DNA from: JBCCTX01 sp965263105
GTDB taxonomy: Bacteria; Bacteroidota; Bacteroidia; J057
Assembly (NCBI GenBank): GCA_965263105.1
Contig: CBDHGL010000003.1
Span: 3,162,001 to 3,226,000 of the forward strand
DNA: 64,000 nucleotides
Direction: 5' to 3'
The translations under genes and the position numbers were made by a program. A model generated the notes under the pieces. The model searched no databases and was not told where the DNA came from. It saw nothing but the letters and a program-made list of their open reading frames with translations. Numbering within the stretch: position 1 is the first letter of the stretch; each line of letters starts with the position of its first letter. Of the stretch, positions 1-7,446 are shown one piece after another.

Positions 1-1704
1 GCTTCCAACATATCCTATCCAGATTTTGAAGGCTTTGATGTCATGGGAGGTCCCAATACCTCTCAAAGCATGCAGATAATTAATGGACAAGTCAGCCAGT
101 CAGTTACTTATTCTTATTATTTGAGGCCTAAGAAAGTAGGAAAAATAACTGTAGGTCCCGCTTCTACTACGATCAATGGAGAAAAGCTTACAACTAATTC
201 TATCACCGTTGAAGTGGGGGCTGGGAAGCCCAGTACATCTAACTCTCAATCAAATCCTGGAGTGGCTGGTCCTTCTAACTCTAAGCAGGAGGCGCCTAGT
301 GAAGACCTTATGAAACAGATACGGGAAAGTGTCTTTATTAGAGCGATACCTAGTAAAACTTCCGTTTTTCAGGGAGAGCAGTTCAGTGTTACCTACAAAC
401 TGTATACCCGTGCCTCCCTGGCAGATTTGAGTTTATCCAGTTCTCCTGCTTATAAAGACTTTTGGGTGGAAAATCTCGATGTGGGGCAAACCCAATATAA
501 ACAAGAGGTATATAATGGGGGAAACTACAACACGGCCATCATTAAAAAAGTGATACTCTTTCCCCAGCGATCAGGAAAACTCACGGTTGATCCTATAGAA
601 TTGGAAGCTCAGGTGAGGGTAAAGGTTCAAAGTCAAAGGAAAAGAAGGAGCATTTTCGATGATTTCTTTGATGATCCCTTTTTTGGGAGCTTTCGAGACG
701 TTCCATTTACCTTTTCCAGTAGGGCACTCAACATTACAGTAAAATCGCTTCCTAATCAGGGAAAACCAACGACTTTTAGGGGTATAGTTGGGGACTTCTC
801 ATTGGATGTATCCTTGGACAAATCGGAAACAGAAACAGGGGAACCCGTTACCATGAAAGTAGTATATGAAGGTACAGGGAATATCAAGACCTTGCCCGAG
901 CCTAAATTGGATTTTCCGCCTGATTTTGAAGTTTGGGATGCAAAGGTTGGAGACAATACTTCAACTAGAAGCGGCCGCGTACAAGGGAAAAAAACCTTTG
1001 ACTACTTAATTATTCCTAGAAACCCTGGGGAATATAAGCTGCCGGTAGTGGAATTGGTCTCTTTTGATCCAGTAAAAGGCAGGTATGAACGGCAAAATTC
1101 CCCTTCTTTTTCCCTTCAAGTAAGTGGTGAACCTCAGCAGGTAAATTCCAATATTGCGGGCCTGGGAAAAGAGGACATTGAATTGATAGGGGAAGATATT
1201 CGATTTATCAAAACAGATCCAGGAAAATGGGAAGAAATGGGCGCCTCCTTTTGGGGGTCTGGAACTTTTTGGTCCTTATGCGCAGCGCCTTTCCTACTTT
1301 TTGCGTTATTATTTTATAACAGGAAAAGACAGCAACAGTTAGCAAGCGATGTCGCAGGAGTGAGGAGTAAAAAAGCTACCAAAGTAGCCAAGAAGAGGCT
1401 CGCTAAGGCCAATGCCTTTTTAAAGGCACAGGATGAACGCTCCTTTTATAATGAAATCTCTCAAGCCCTTTGGGGCTATTTAGGAGATAAATTTAATTTG
1501 GATACGGCAAACTTATCACGAGATTTGGTTCAAAATAAATTATTGGAGCAAAATGTTTCAGATGAATTGATCGCTCGCGCAAAGGATGTGTTAGATACTA
1601 GTGAAATGGCATTATTTGCCCCTTCTTCTAACGGGACCCATATGTCAGAAGCTTACCAAGCTGCTGAAAAGTTAATCACAGACCTCGAAAACAGCATCAA
1701 ATAA
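1..1704 (+). CDS. batD: BatD-like aerotolerance/oxygen-stress protein, 5' partial
   Basis: The reading frame is open from base 1, so the gene begins upstream; about 567 residues are visible. It is a BatD-type protein: repeated beta-sandwich (BatD/DUF11-like) segments, one transmembrane helix around visible residues 420-440 (after a WGSGTFW motif) and a cytoplasmic tail of about 120 residues rich in Lys and Glu. The tyrosine-rich opening and the phrase LRPKKVGKITVGP are typical of the family. BatD belongs to the bat operon (MoxR, DUF58, VWA proteins BatA/BatB, then BatD and BatE), which acts at the cell envelope; the exact biochemical role is not known. It overlaps batE by one base (TAATG), so the two are probably translationally coupled. 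The other bat genes would lie upstream of this window. Confidence 0.85.
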   Translation, partial: ASNISYPDFEGFDVMGGPNTSQSMQIINGQVSQSVTYSYYLRPKKVGKITVGPASTTINGEKLTTNSITVEVGAGKPSTSNSQSNPGVAGPSNSKQEAPSEDLMKQIRESVFIRAIPSKTSVFQGEQFSVTYKLYTRASLADLSLSSSPAYKDFWVENLDVGQTQYKQEVYNGGNYNTAIIKKVILFPQRSGKLTVDPIELEAQVRVKVQSQRKRRSIFDDFFDDPFFGSFRDVPFTFSSRALNITVKSLPNQGKPTTFRGIVGDFSLDVSLDKSETETGEPVTMKVVYEGTGNIKTLPEPKLDFPPDFEVWDAKVGDNTSTRSGRVQGKKTFDYLIIPRNPGEYKLPVVELVSFDPVKGRYERQNSPSFSLQVSGEPQQVNSNIAGLGKEDIELIGEDIRFIKTDPGKWEEMGASFWGSGTFWSLCAAPFLLFALLFYNRKRQQQLASDVAGVRSKKATKVAKKRLAKANAFLKAQDERSFYNEISQALWGYLGDKFNLDTANLSRDLVQNKLLEQNVSDELIARAKDVLDTSEMALFAPSSNGTHMSEAYQAAEKLITDLENSIK

Positions 1705-2480
1705 TGAAAGTCGGGATCTTAGGTACACTCTTGCTAACTATTTGTTTTCTATCCCTCAATGCAGCAGATAGAAAAGGGCCCGAGACGGTTACTCCCTTGT
1801 TCAATCAAGCCAATTCCGCCTATCAGTCTCAGGACTTTGACGGAGCCGTTAACTTATACGATTCCATCCTGAATCAGGGGTATGAATCTCCTAACGTATA
1901 TTTTAATTTGGCAAATGCTCATTATAAACTAGGAAATATCGGCCCTTCTATTCTCAATTATGAGAGAACTTTAAAGCTGCAGCCAGATCACAAAGATGCT
2001 ACTTTCAACCTGAGAATGGCTAATCTTAGAGTAATAGATAAAATTGAGGAAGGCCCAGAATTACTTTTCAATCGGTGGGCAGGTCAGTTGCTAAATAGTA
2101 GAAATGCCGGACAGTGGGGGATCTTTGTTATTGGATTTATTTGGCTGACCTTGTTTGCTGTGGGGTTGCTCCTTTACAGTAATAAATCCCTGATTAAGCG
2201 TATGGCCTTTATCTCGGGAATTTTATTCATTTTTTGTGCCGTATTTTTTCTATTCCTCGGGATTCAAAAGCGATCCTTTGAGATGAATAGTAAGTTGGGA
2301 ATAGTATTTGTCCCCAATGCTTATGTGAAGAGCGCCCCCGATGGTCAAAGCACCGATTTATTCATTCTACATGAAGGAGCAAAAGTCCGTATTTCAGATG
2401 AAATTGATGGTTGGGTCCGTGTCGAGTTGCCGGACGGGAAGGAAGGATGGATACCTGGCGAATCAATAGAAAAAATTTGA
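1704..2480 (+). CDS. batE: BatE-like TPR and SH3 domain membrane protein
   Basis: A 258-residue protein starting on the ATG that overlaps the batD stop codon. In order: signal peptide or first membrane segment (residues 1-20), two TPR repeats (about 28-100, with the NLANAHYKLGN pattern), two hydrophobic helices (about 138-160 and 166-188), and a C-terminal bacterial SH3-like domain (about 198-258, ending in DGKEGWIPGESIEKI). This order is characteristic of BatE, the last gene of Bacteroidota bat operons. TPR and SH3 domains suggest protein or peptidoglycan contacts in the periplasm (inference). It is followed by a strong hairpin terminator, so the operon ends here. Confidence 0.82.
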   Translation: MKVGILGTLLLTICFLSLNAADRKGPETVTPLFNQANSAYQSQDFDGAVNLYDSILNQGYESPNVYFNLANAHYKLGNIGPSILNYERTLKLQPDHKDATFNLRMANLRVIDKIEEGPELLFNRWAGQLLNSRNAGQWGIFVIGFIWLTLFAVGLLLYSNKSLIKRMAFISGILFIFCAVFFLFLGIQKRSFEMNSKLGIVFVPNAYVKSAPDGQSTDLFILHEGAKVRISDEIDGWVRVELPDGKEGWIPGESIEKI

Positions 2481-2500
2481 TTATTCATCCCAAATAACTA

Positions 2501-2534
2501 AAGGTCGAATGATAGATATCATTCGACCTTTTTT
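2501..2534. terminator. Rho-independent terminator between batE and the TPR gene
   Basis: Perfect 13-bp stem (2501-2513 with 2518-2530), 4-base loop AGAT and a T run to 2534. It lies between convergent genes. The T run follows on the plus strand, so it best serves batE. Few A residues precede it, so minus-strand function is weaker. Confidence 0.85.
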
Positions 2535-2561
2535 ATAAGAATCGCAATGAGAAGTCTAGGG

Positions 2562-3710
2562 TTAGTTGGGAGAAAGGGAAAAGGAATAATTCCACTTTTC
2601 AGAAGCACGAGATCCGCGCGAAATGATTCGAATATATTCCGCATTCTCGGGAATAGATTTAAATCGTACTGAAAATTTGGCTGGATCTTGCTCATCAGAA
2701 GAAATGGAAGAATGACTTCTATAAGACCCTGGAATATAAGTGAATGTTTCCCCATCAATCAGGATGTGGAGTTTATCTGGGGGAAGACTCATCATTTTCC
2801 CCTCACGATACACGCGGAAATGAACTTCGGTATACCTGGGAGACCATTTTAGCTCATCAATAAAAACTTTATTCTTGTTAGCAGAAGCAATTTCTGCTTT
2901 AAAGCTCTTTTGAGAGGCAGGGGTTGAAAATAACCTTCCTCTATTGTCAATCCCCTGGTTCGAATCCCCACGGGTATTATAAGTAGAGACACGTTTCGAA
3001 CTCTGCTTACGTGCAAAAACTTTATCATCATGATCGTAGGGATCATAAGTAGTAGAAACAAGTGGATAGGCTCTGGTACTTTCTTTCCTAGCTACAGTAG
3101 ATGTCTGATGAGTAGGCTGCGCAACTACTCCATTTCCCATTGGGATAGGGCGCTCCTCCTCAATTTCTAGATCCATGTTTTGAATATGGTGTCGATCCGT
3201 ATCATACCGATAGGGGCGAGCAGAAAAATGATAAGGAGAATAAGAAACAACAGCGCCCTCCCCAAATCTTCCGGAATTGTCGCCGTCTCCTAGCAAGGCA
3301 TCATCTATTATTGCTAGTCGCTCCTCCGCGCTCTCATAAGTGCCTCCATTAAAGCGGATAGCACTGAGGTAGTCCCTTCTCGCCTCATCATAGAGCTCAA
3401 ACATTTCATTTAGGATTCCCCTACGGAAGTATAGCTCTGGATTGGTAGCATGAAGTCTGATGGCTTTATCTAAGTCTTGTAAGGCTAAGGCCTTTTGATC
3501 CAATTGGAAGTAAGCCTGGGCCCTGAACTCATAGGCCATCCAATTATTTGGGTTCAATTGAATAGCCTTATTTAAGGCTTGAACAGCCTCCTGGTAAGAA
3601 GAATTAAGAATTCTTTGGGCACCACGTAAGGTAAGTTTCTCAGCCTGTTGAGTTTGACCAATAAGCGCTAAGGGTAGGCTAAGCCAAATTATGAGCAAGA
3701 GTCTCATCAT
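2562..3710 (-). CDS. Secreted TPR-repeat protein, function unknown
   Basis: A 382-residue protein with a signal peptide (MRLLLIIWLSLPLALIGQ, cleavage near residue 20). TPR repeats occupy about residues 22-135, including LNKAIQLNPNNWMAYEFRAQAYF and DLDKAIRL patterns. A low-complexity, polar linker with many Arg, His, Ser and Tyr follows (about 150-270), then a beta-rich C-terminal domain of about 100 residues (from VFIDELKWSP). The start can be the first or the second Met of MMRLL. It converges on batE. TPR modules bind proteins, so this is probably a periplasmic or surface adaptor; I do not recognise the C-terminal domain. Confidence 0.7.
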   Translation of the reverse strand: MMRLLLIIWLSLPLALIGQTQQAEKLTLRGAQRILNSSYQEAVQALNKAIQLNPNNWMAYEFRAQAYFQLDQKALALQDLDKAIRLHATNPELYFRRGILNEMFELYDEARRDYLSAIRFNGGTYESAEERLAIIDDALLGDGDNSGRFGEGAVVSYSPYHFSARPYRYDTDRHHIQNMDLEIEEERPIPMGNGVVAQPTHQTSTVARKESTRAYPLVSTTYDPYDHDDKVFARKQSSKRVSTYNTRGDSNQGIDNRGRLFSTPASQKSFKAEIASANKNKVFIDELKWSPRYTEVHFRVYREGKMMSLPPDKLHILIDGETFTYIPGSYRSHSSISSDEQDPAKFSVRFKSIPENAEYIRIISRGSRASEKWNYSFSLSPN

Positions 3711-3880
3711 GGGTTGTTTATTAATTTAAATTAAAAATCCTATAATCTTTGGGCAAAAACAAGCAAAAGAAGGGTTTTTTGCTAAATTTTAGTATATTTT
3801 GGATCATTAGGTTAATGTTTTAGGTATACTCCCCATTCTTTTTGGGGTTTCATTTTAGGCTAAATATTTTTTGTCCTTTC

Positions 3881-4378
3881 ATGGAAAAAGCCAAAGTTGG
3901 AATTATTATGGGAAGTAAATCCGACCTTTCTGTCATGGCAGAGGCCGCAGATTTTTTAGCATCTATGCATGTACCCTATGAAATGACAGTTGTTTCCGCC
4001 CATCGTACGCCTCAGCGTATGGTAGCGTATGGATTAGAGGCCATGGAACGCGATTTGAAGGTGATAATAGCAGGTGCAGGTGGAGCTGCCCACCTGCCTG
4101 GAATGATCGCCTCTTTAACCTCTCTCCCAGTGATAGGTGTTCCTATTAAGTCTTCTAACTCTATAGACGGCTGGGATTCAATTCTTTCCATTTTGCAAAT
4201 GCCTAATGGGGTTCCCGTAGCCACAGTAGCACTTAATGCAGCAAAAAATGCAGGGATTCTAGCGAGTCAGATACTGGCCCTGAATAATGAAGAGATTGCC
4301 AAAAGGCTTTTTGCCTATAAAAATCAACTTAAAGACAAAGTTTTGGAAATGGCAGAAAGTGTAGAAAACAGAAAATAA
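3881..4378 (+). CDS. purE: N5-carboxyaminoimidazole ribonucleotide mutase
   Basis: PurE class I converts N5-CAIR to CAIR in de novo purine synthesis. The ATG at 3881 gives 165 residues (MEKAKVGIIMGSKSDL), matching the usual family length; an upstream TTG at 3842 would add 13 residues that are not family-like. Visible family motifs are GIIMGSKSD for phosphate binding, SAHRTP carrying the catalytic His, and GAGGAAHLPGM, followed by PVIGVP and a second Ser-rich loop. The usual partner purK is not adjacent in the window. A strong promoter and the acyltransferase gene follow downstream. Confidence 0.95.
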   Translation: MEKAKVGIIMGSKSDLSVMAEAADFLASMHVPYEMTVVSAHRTPQRMVAYGLEAMERDLKVIIAGAGGAAHLPGMIASLTSLPVIGVPIKSSNSIDGWDSILSILQMPNGVPVATVALNAAKNAGILASQILALNNEEIAKRLFAYKNQLKDKVLEMAESVENRK

Positions 4379-4386
4379 CAGGTTTT

Positions 4387-4417
4387 TTTTCAAAATCGGG
4401 AAATAAATGTAAATTTG
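4387..4417 (+). promoter_or_regulatory. Bacteroidota-type promoter for the PLP acyltransferase gene
   Basis: A perfect -7 element TAAATTTG (4410-4417) lies 19 bp after a TTTT that stands in for the -33 TTTG (4387-4390). The expected start of transcription is near 4424, about 29 bases before the TTG start codon at 4453. Confidence 0.5.
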
Positions 4418-4452
4418 CCGCACTTGTTTTTGGCCTATATACGATATTTATC

Positions 4453-5703
4453 TTGGATATTTTTGATAAAATAAACCGAAATATGTCCACTGACCTGGGG
4501 CAGTTTTCCGCTTATGGTCATGGATATATCACTTATCCCAAACTTGAAGGAGAGATTGGCCCATGGATGAATTTCCGTGGGAAGAAGGTGCTAAATTGGT
4601 CTATAAACAGCTACTTAGGCTTGGCCAATCACCCGGAGATTCGACAAGCTGATACAGAGGCAGCTGCCCAATATGGTCTTGCTGCACCTATGGGATCTCG
4701 TTTGATGTCTGGACATACGGCAAGGCATGAAGAGTTTGAAGAAAAGGTCGCTGCTTTTATGCAAAAGGAGGATGCTTTTCTGCTAAATTTTGGGTACCAG
4801 GGATGTGCCTCAATTGTGCAGGCGCTGACAGATCGTAAGGATGTAATCGTATACGATCAATTGTCCCACGCTTGTATCATGGATGGTATGAGTTTGAGTA
4901 TGGCCAAGCGCTTTGTATTTGCCCATAATGATATGGAGCAGCTAAAAGATCGCTTGGAAAAAGCCCAAAAAATCACCAAGCAGACAGGAGGAGGTATATT
5001 AATCATAACCGAAGGTGTATTTGGAATGAGAGGAGACCTGGGGAAATTGGACCAAATAGTTGAATTAAAGAAAATCTTCAATGCCAGGCTCTTTGTAGAT
5101 GACGCACATGGCTTCGGGGTAATGGGGGCGACAGGGATAGGTACAGGAGAATATTTTGGGGTCCAGGATGAGATAGACGTTCTCTTCAATACCTTTGCAA
5201 AATCCATGGCAGGCTTTGGTGCCTTTGTCTGTGGAGACCATAAAGTTGTCCATTATTTACGATATAACATGAGGAGTCAGATATATGCCAAATCCTTGTG
5301 CTATCCCATGGTAGTAGGAGCGATAAAGCGCTTGGACATGCTTCAAAATCGTCCAGAGTTGCGAAAAAATCTGTGGAATATCGTAAATAGGCTACAAAAT
5401 GGCCTAAAATCCAAGGGATTTGAGATTGGAAATACGAAAGCTCCTGTAACACCCGTTTACTTAAAAGGAAACGAGGTTACCGCTGTTAATTTGATAAAAG
5501 ATCTGAGAGAAAATTATAATTTATTTGTTTCAGGAGTGATCTATCCAGTCATTGAAAGAGGGGTTATTATATTGAGGATCATTCCTACGGCTGCTCATAC
5601 GGAGGCCGACGTAGACTTAACCTTAGGTATTTTCGAAAAAGTTCGAGATAAACTAGAAAGTGGTGTTTATACTGCCGAAGGTTTACCTACTATTGCATTG
5701 TAA
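4453..5703 (+). CDS. PLP-dependent alpha-oxoamine synthase, serine palmitoyltransferase/cysteate acyltransferase type
   Basis: A 416-residue fold-type I PLP enzyme of the alpha-oxoamine synthase family (relatives of KBL, BioF and SPT). These enzymes condense an amino acid with an acyl thioester and release CO2. The Schiff-base Lys is K250 in TFAKSMAGFG; PLP contacts D217 and H219 are in DDAHGFG, and the SHACIMDGM segment holds the cofactor-stacking His. The start is TTG: family members begin with M-DIF-(D/E)-K, exactly what this codon gives, and no ATG fits. In Bacteroidota this subfamily makes 3-ketosphinganine (SPT) or, with cysteate, the sulfonolipid capnine precursor. The sequence alone does not decide between serine and cysteate. 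It has its own promoter and is followed by a small basic protein. Confidence 0.85.
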   Translation: MDIFDKINRNMSTDLGQFSAYGHGYITYPKLEGEIGPWMNFRGKKVLNWSINSYLGLANHPEIRQADTEAAAQYGLAAPMGSRLMSGHTARHEEFEEKVAAFMQKEDAFLLNFGYQGCASIVQALTDRKDVIVYDQLSHACIMDGMSLSMAKRFVFAHNDMEQLKDRLEKAQKITKQTGGGILIITEGVFGMRGDLGKLDQIVELKKIFNARLFVDDAHGFGVMGATGIGTGEYFGVQDEIDVLFNTFAKSMAGFGAFVCGDHKVVHYLRYNMRSQIYAKSLCYPMVVGAIKRLDMLQNRPELRKNLWNIVNRLQNGLKSKGFEIGNTKAPVTPVYLKGNEVTAVNLIKDLRENYNLFVSGVIYPVIERGVIILRIIPTAAHTEADVDLTLGIFEKVRDKLESGVYTAEGLPTIAL

Positions 5704-5760
5704 TTTTTTTTTTCCACTTTGCTATATATAACACATCTTAGCATCCTTAATAGTAATAAG

Positions 5761-5937
5761 ATGAACAGATTTGAACAACTACAGAGTATTCTTGACACAA
5801 GTAAAGAAGACTTCGAAAAGTTTTTTGTAAAAAACAACAAAGCAGCTGGTACGAGAGTACGGAAGGCTATGCAAGAGATCAAAAACCTCGCACAAGATAT
5901 CCGTAAGGAAGTGCAGGACATGAAAAATGAGCAATAG
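5761..5937 (+). CDS. Histone H1-like small basic protein
   Basis: A 58-residue, Lys-rich helical protein (MNRFEQLQSILD, then DFEKFFVKNNKAAGTRVRKAMQ). The NKAAGTRVRKAM and IRKEVQDMKN segments match the small histone H1-like (Hc1-like) proteins common in Bacteroidota, thought to be nucleoid-associated DNA binders. The ATG at 5761 is chosen over a TTG at 5719 because the upstream extension is not family-like. It stands alone, 57 bp after the acyltransferase and converging on dapA. Confidence 0.8.
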   Translation: MNRFEQLQSILDTSKEDFEKFFVKNNKAAGTRVRKAMQEIKNLAQDIRKEVQDMKNEQ

Positions 5938-5964
5938 GTAAAAGTCCTGGCCACGCCAGAACTC

Positions 5965-6879
5965 TTATTGATCAGATGACTTAGAAGGGCTAGTCGGGAT
6001 GAGAAATTCTGCTAGCTCTTTTTCTATTTTTATTCTTAAACCTTTACTAGCAGGAACAAGTGGAAGCCGCACATGGCTTTCACATAAGCCCAAATGTGAA
6101 CAAAGGGCCTTAATTCCCGCTGGATTCCCTTCTTCAAAACACAGACTCATAAGCTTTGAGAGCTGCCATTGGTAATTTCTTGAGGGGAGTAAATCCCCGG
6201 CCAAAATGGTTTCCATCATTGCCACTACTTGCTTGGGTAAGGCATTGCCCAACACCGAAATAACCCCCTCTGCACCCATAGCTGCAAGAGGAAGAGCCAT
6301 ATAGTCATCTCCACTAATCAGTTGAAATGAAGCAGGTTTTTGGGAAAGGATTTCTAAGCATTGGCTAATGTTCCCGGAGGACTCCTTTATCGCCCGAATG
6401 TTTTTCAATTCATTTGCCAATCTCAGGGTCGTATCTGCCTCCATGTTAGACTGGGTTCTACCTGGTACATTATATAGAATAATTCCCGCGTCTGTATGTA
6501 AGGCTATTTCTCTAAAATGGGCGAAAAGCCCCTCCTGAGAGGGTTTATTGTAGTATGGACAGACAGTGAGAAAGCCCGTTGGCTGGAATCGATGACTCCA
6601 CCCTTGAATAGTCTGACAGACCTTGTGGGTGTTATTTCCCCCAGCACCTATCACTATGGGGATCTCGTCTCCAATAGTAGAAAAAAAGGTCTCTAATACG
6701 GCTATTTGTTCAGCTTCAGATAGGGTAGGGGTTTCTGCTGTGGTACCTAAAGCCACCAAATAGTCTACCCCTGAAGCTACGAGCTGTTTCAGGAGCTTTT
6801 GAAGGGAAAGGTAGTCGATCTGATTATTCTGGTCAAAGGGGGTGATTACCGCTACCCCAGTGCCACGGAAGTCTGCCAT
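5965..6879 (-). CDS. dapA: 4-hydroxy-tetrahydrodipicolinate synthase
   Basis: DapA condenses pyruvate with aspartate semialdehyde at the entry to lysine and diaminopimelate synthesis. The 304-residue TIM barrel shows the expected residues: the GTTAETPTL loop (T46, T47), Y110 in PYYNKPSQ, Y136 and R141 in YNVPGRT, and the Schiff-base lysine K165 in AIKESSGN. It is the last gene of a minus-strand run, 12 bp after the DUF6913-like gene. The start ATG is unambiguous (MADFRGTGVAVITPF). Confidence 0.95.
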   Translation of the reverse strand: MADFRGTGVAVITPFDQNNQIDYLSLQKLLKQLVASGVDYLVALGTTAETPTLSEAEQIAVLETFFSTIGDEIPIVIGAGGNNTHKVCQTIQGWSHRFQPTGFLTVCPYYNKPSQEGLFAHFREIALHTDAGIILYNVPGRTQSNMEADTTLRLANELKNIRAIKESSGNISQCLEILSQKPASFQLISGDDYMALPLAAMGAEGVISVLGNALPKQVVAMMETILAGDLLPSRNYQWQLSKLMSLCFEEGNPAGIKALCSHLGLCESHVRLPLVPASKGLRIKIEKELAEFLIPTSPSKSSDQ

Positions 6880-6891
6880 TTTTGTTTGGGA

Positions 6892-7446
6892 TTATTTCCT
6901 TACCATACTTAAGTATCCACCGAACATTTCTATGAGTTGCTCGAGATCAGATACTTGTTGGGGATCTATCATCAATTCATAACAGTCTTCGAACCCAGCT
7001 TCATGAACCCCAATACGGCTCTTAGCCTTGACAATGCGGCATATGTATTTGGAAGTTATTTGAATAGAGGGATCGAGATTTAAAATGACATCTAGATCCA
7101 GGCCTCCAACTTGGGTGACTATGTCCTCTTGCGGATATCGGAGCCAGTCCAAATTTTCTGGGTTGATAAAAATATGATGATATTCACCGGAGAGTAGGGG
7201 GAGCGATTTTTTGGTGAAGTTTAACTCGATTACAGAAAGCTTTTTATCCTGGGCTTCCAGCCGCTGAATAAATGATCTTATCTGATCAAAATCTTTGTCT
7301 GGTATTCGGGTTAAATTAAAAATAAGTCCTACTCTCTGAGCTGCGTCCAAGGTCAAGAAATCCCGATGATACGCTCCATTTAGGGTTCGTATGTGTCGGT
7401 ATTTCTTTTTGGATAAATTAGCCCGTATTTTATCTAGAAAGTTCAT
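6892..7446 (-). CDS. Uncharacterised DUF6913-like protein between ligA and dapA
   Basis: A 184-residue soluble protein with no signal peptide. It starts with a basic helix (LDKIRANLSKKKYRHIRTL) and has alternating alpha/beta character with acidic conserved-looking segments (VGLIFNLTRIPDKDF, GGLDLDVILNLD, CELMI). It resembles the Bacteroidota family DUF6913 from memory, for which no function is known. Its ATG overlaps the ligA stop by four bases, so it is coupled to ligA, and dapA follows by 12 bp. The linkage suggests co-expression, not necessarily a shared pathway. Confidence 0.7.
   Translation of the reverse strand: MNFLDKIRANLSKKKYRHIRTLNGAYHRDFLTLDAAQRVGLIFNLTRIPDKDFDQIRSFIQRLEAQDKKLSVIELNFTKKSLPLLSGEYHHIFINPENLDWLRYPQEDIVTQVGGLDLDVILNLDPSIQITSKYICRIVKAKSRIGVHEAGFEDCYELMIDPQQVSDLEQLIEMFGGYLSMVRK

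Noticed and set aside
5947..5959. CTGGC-CAC-GCCAG hairpin between the histone-like gene and dapA
   Set aside because: Only a 5-bp stem and no T run, so too weak to call a terminator.
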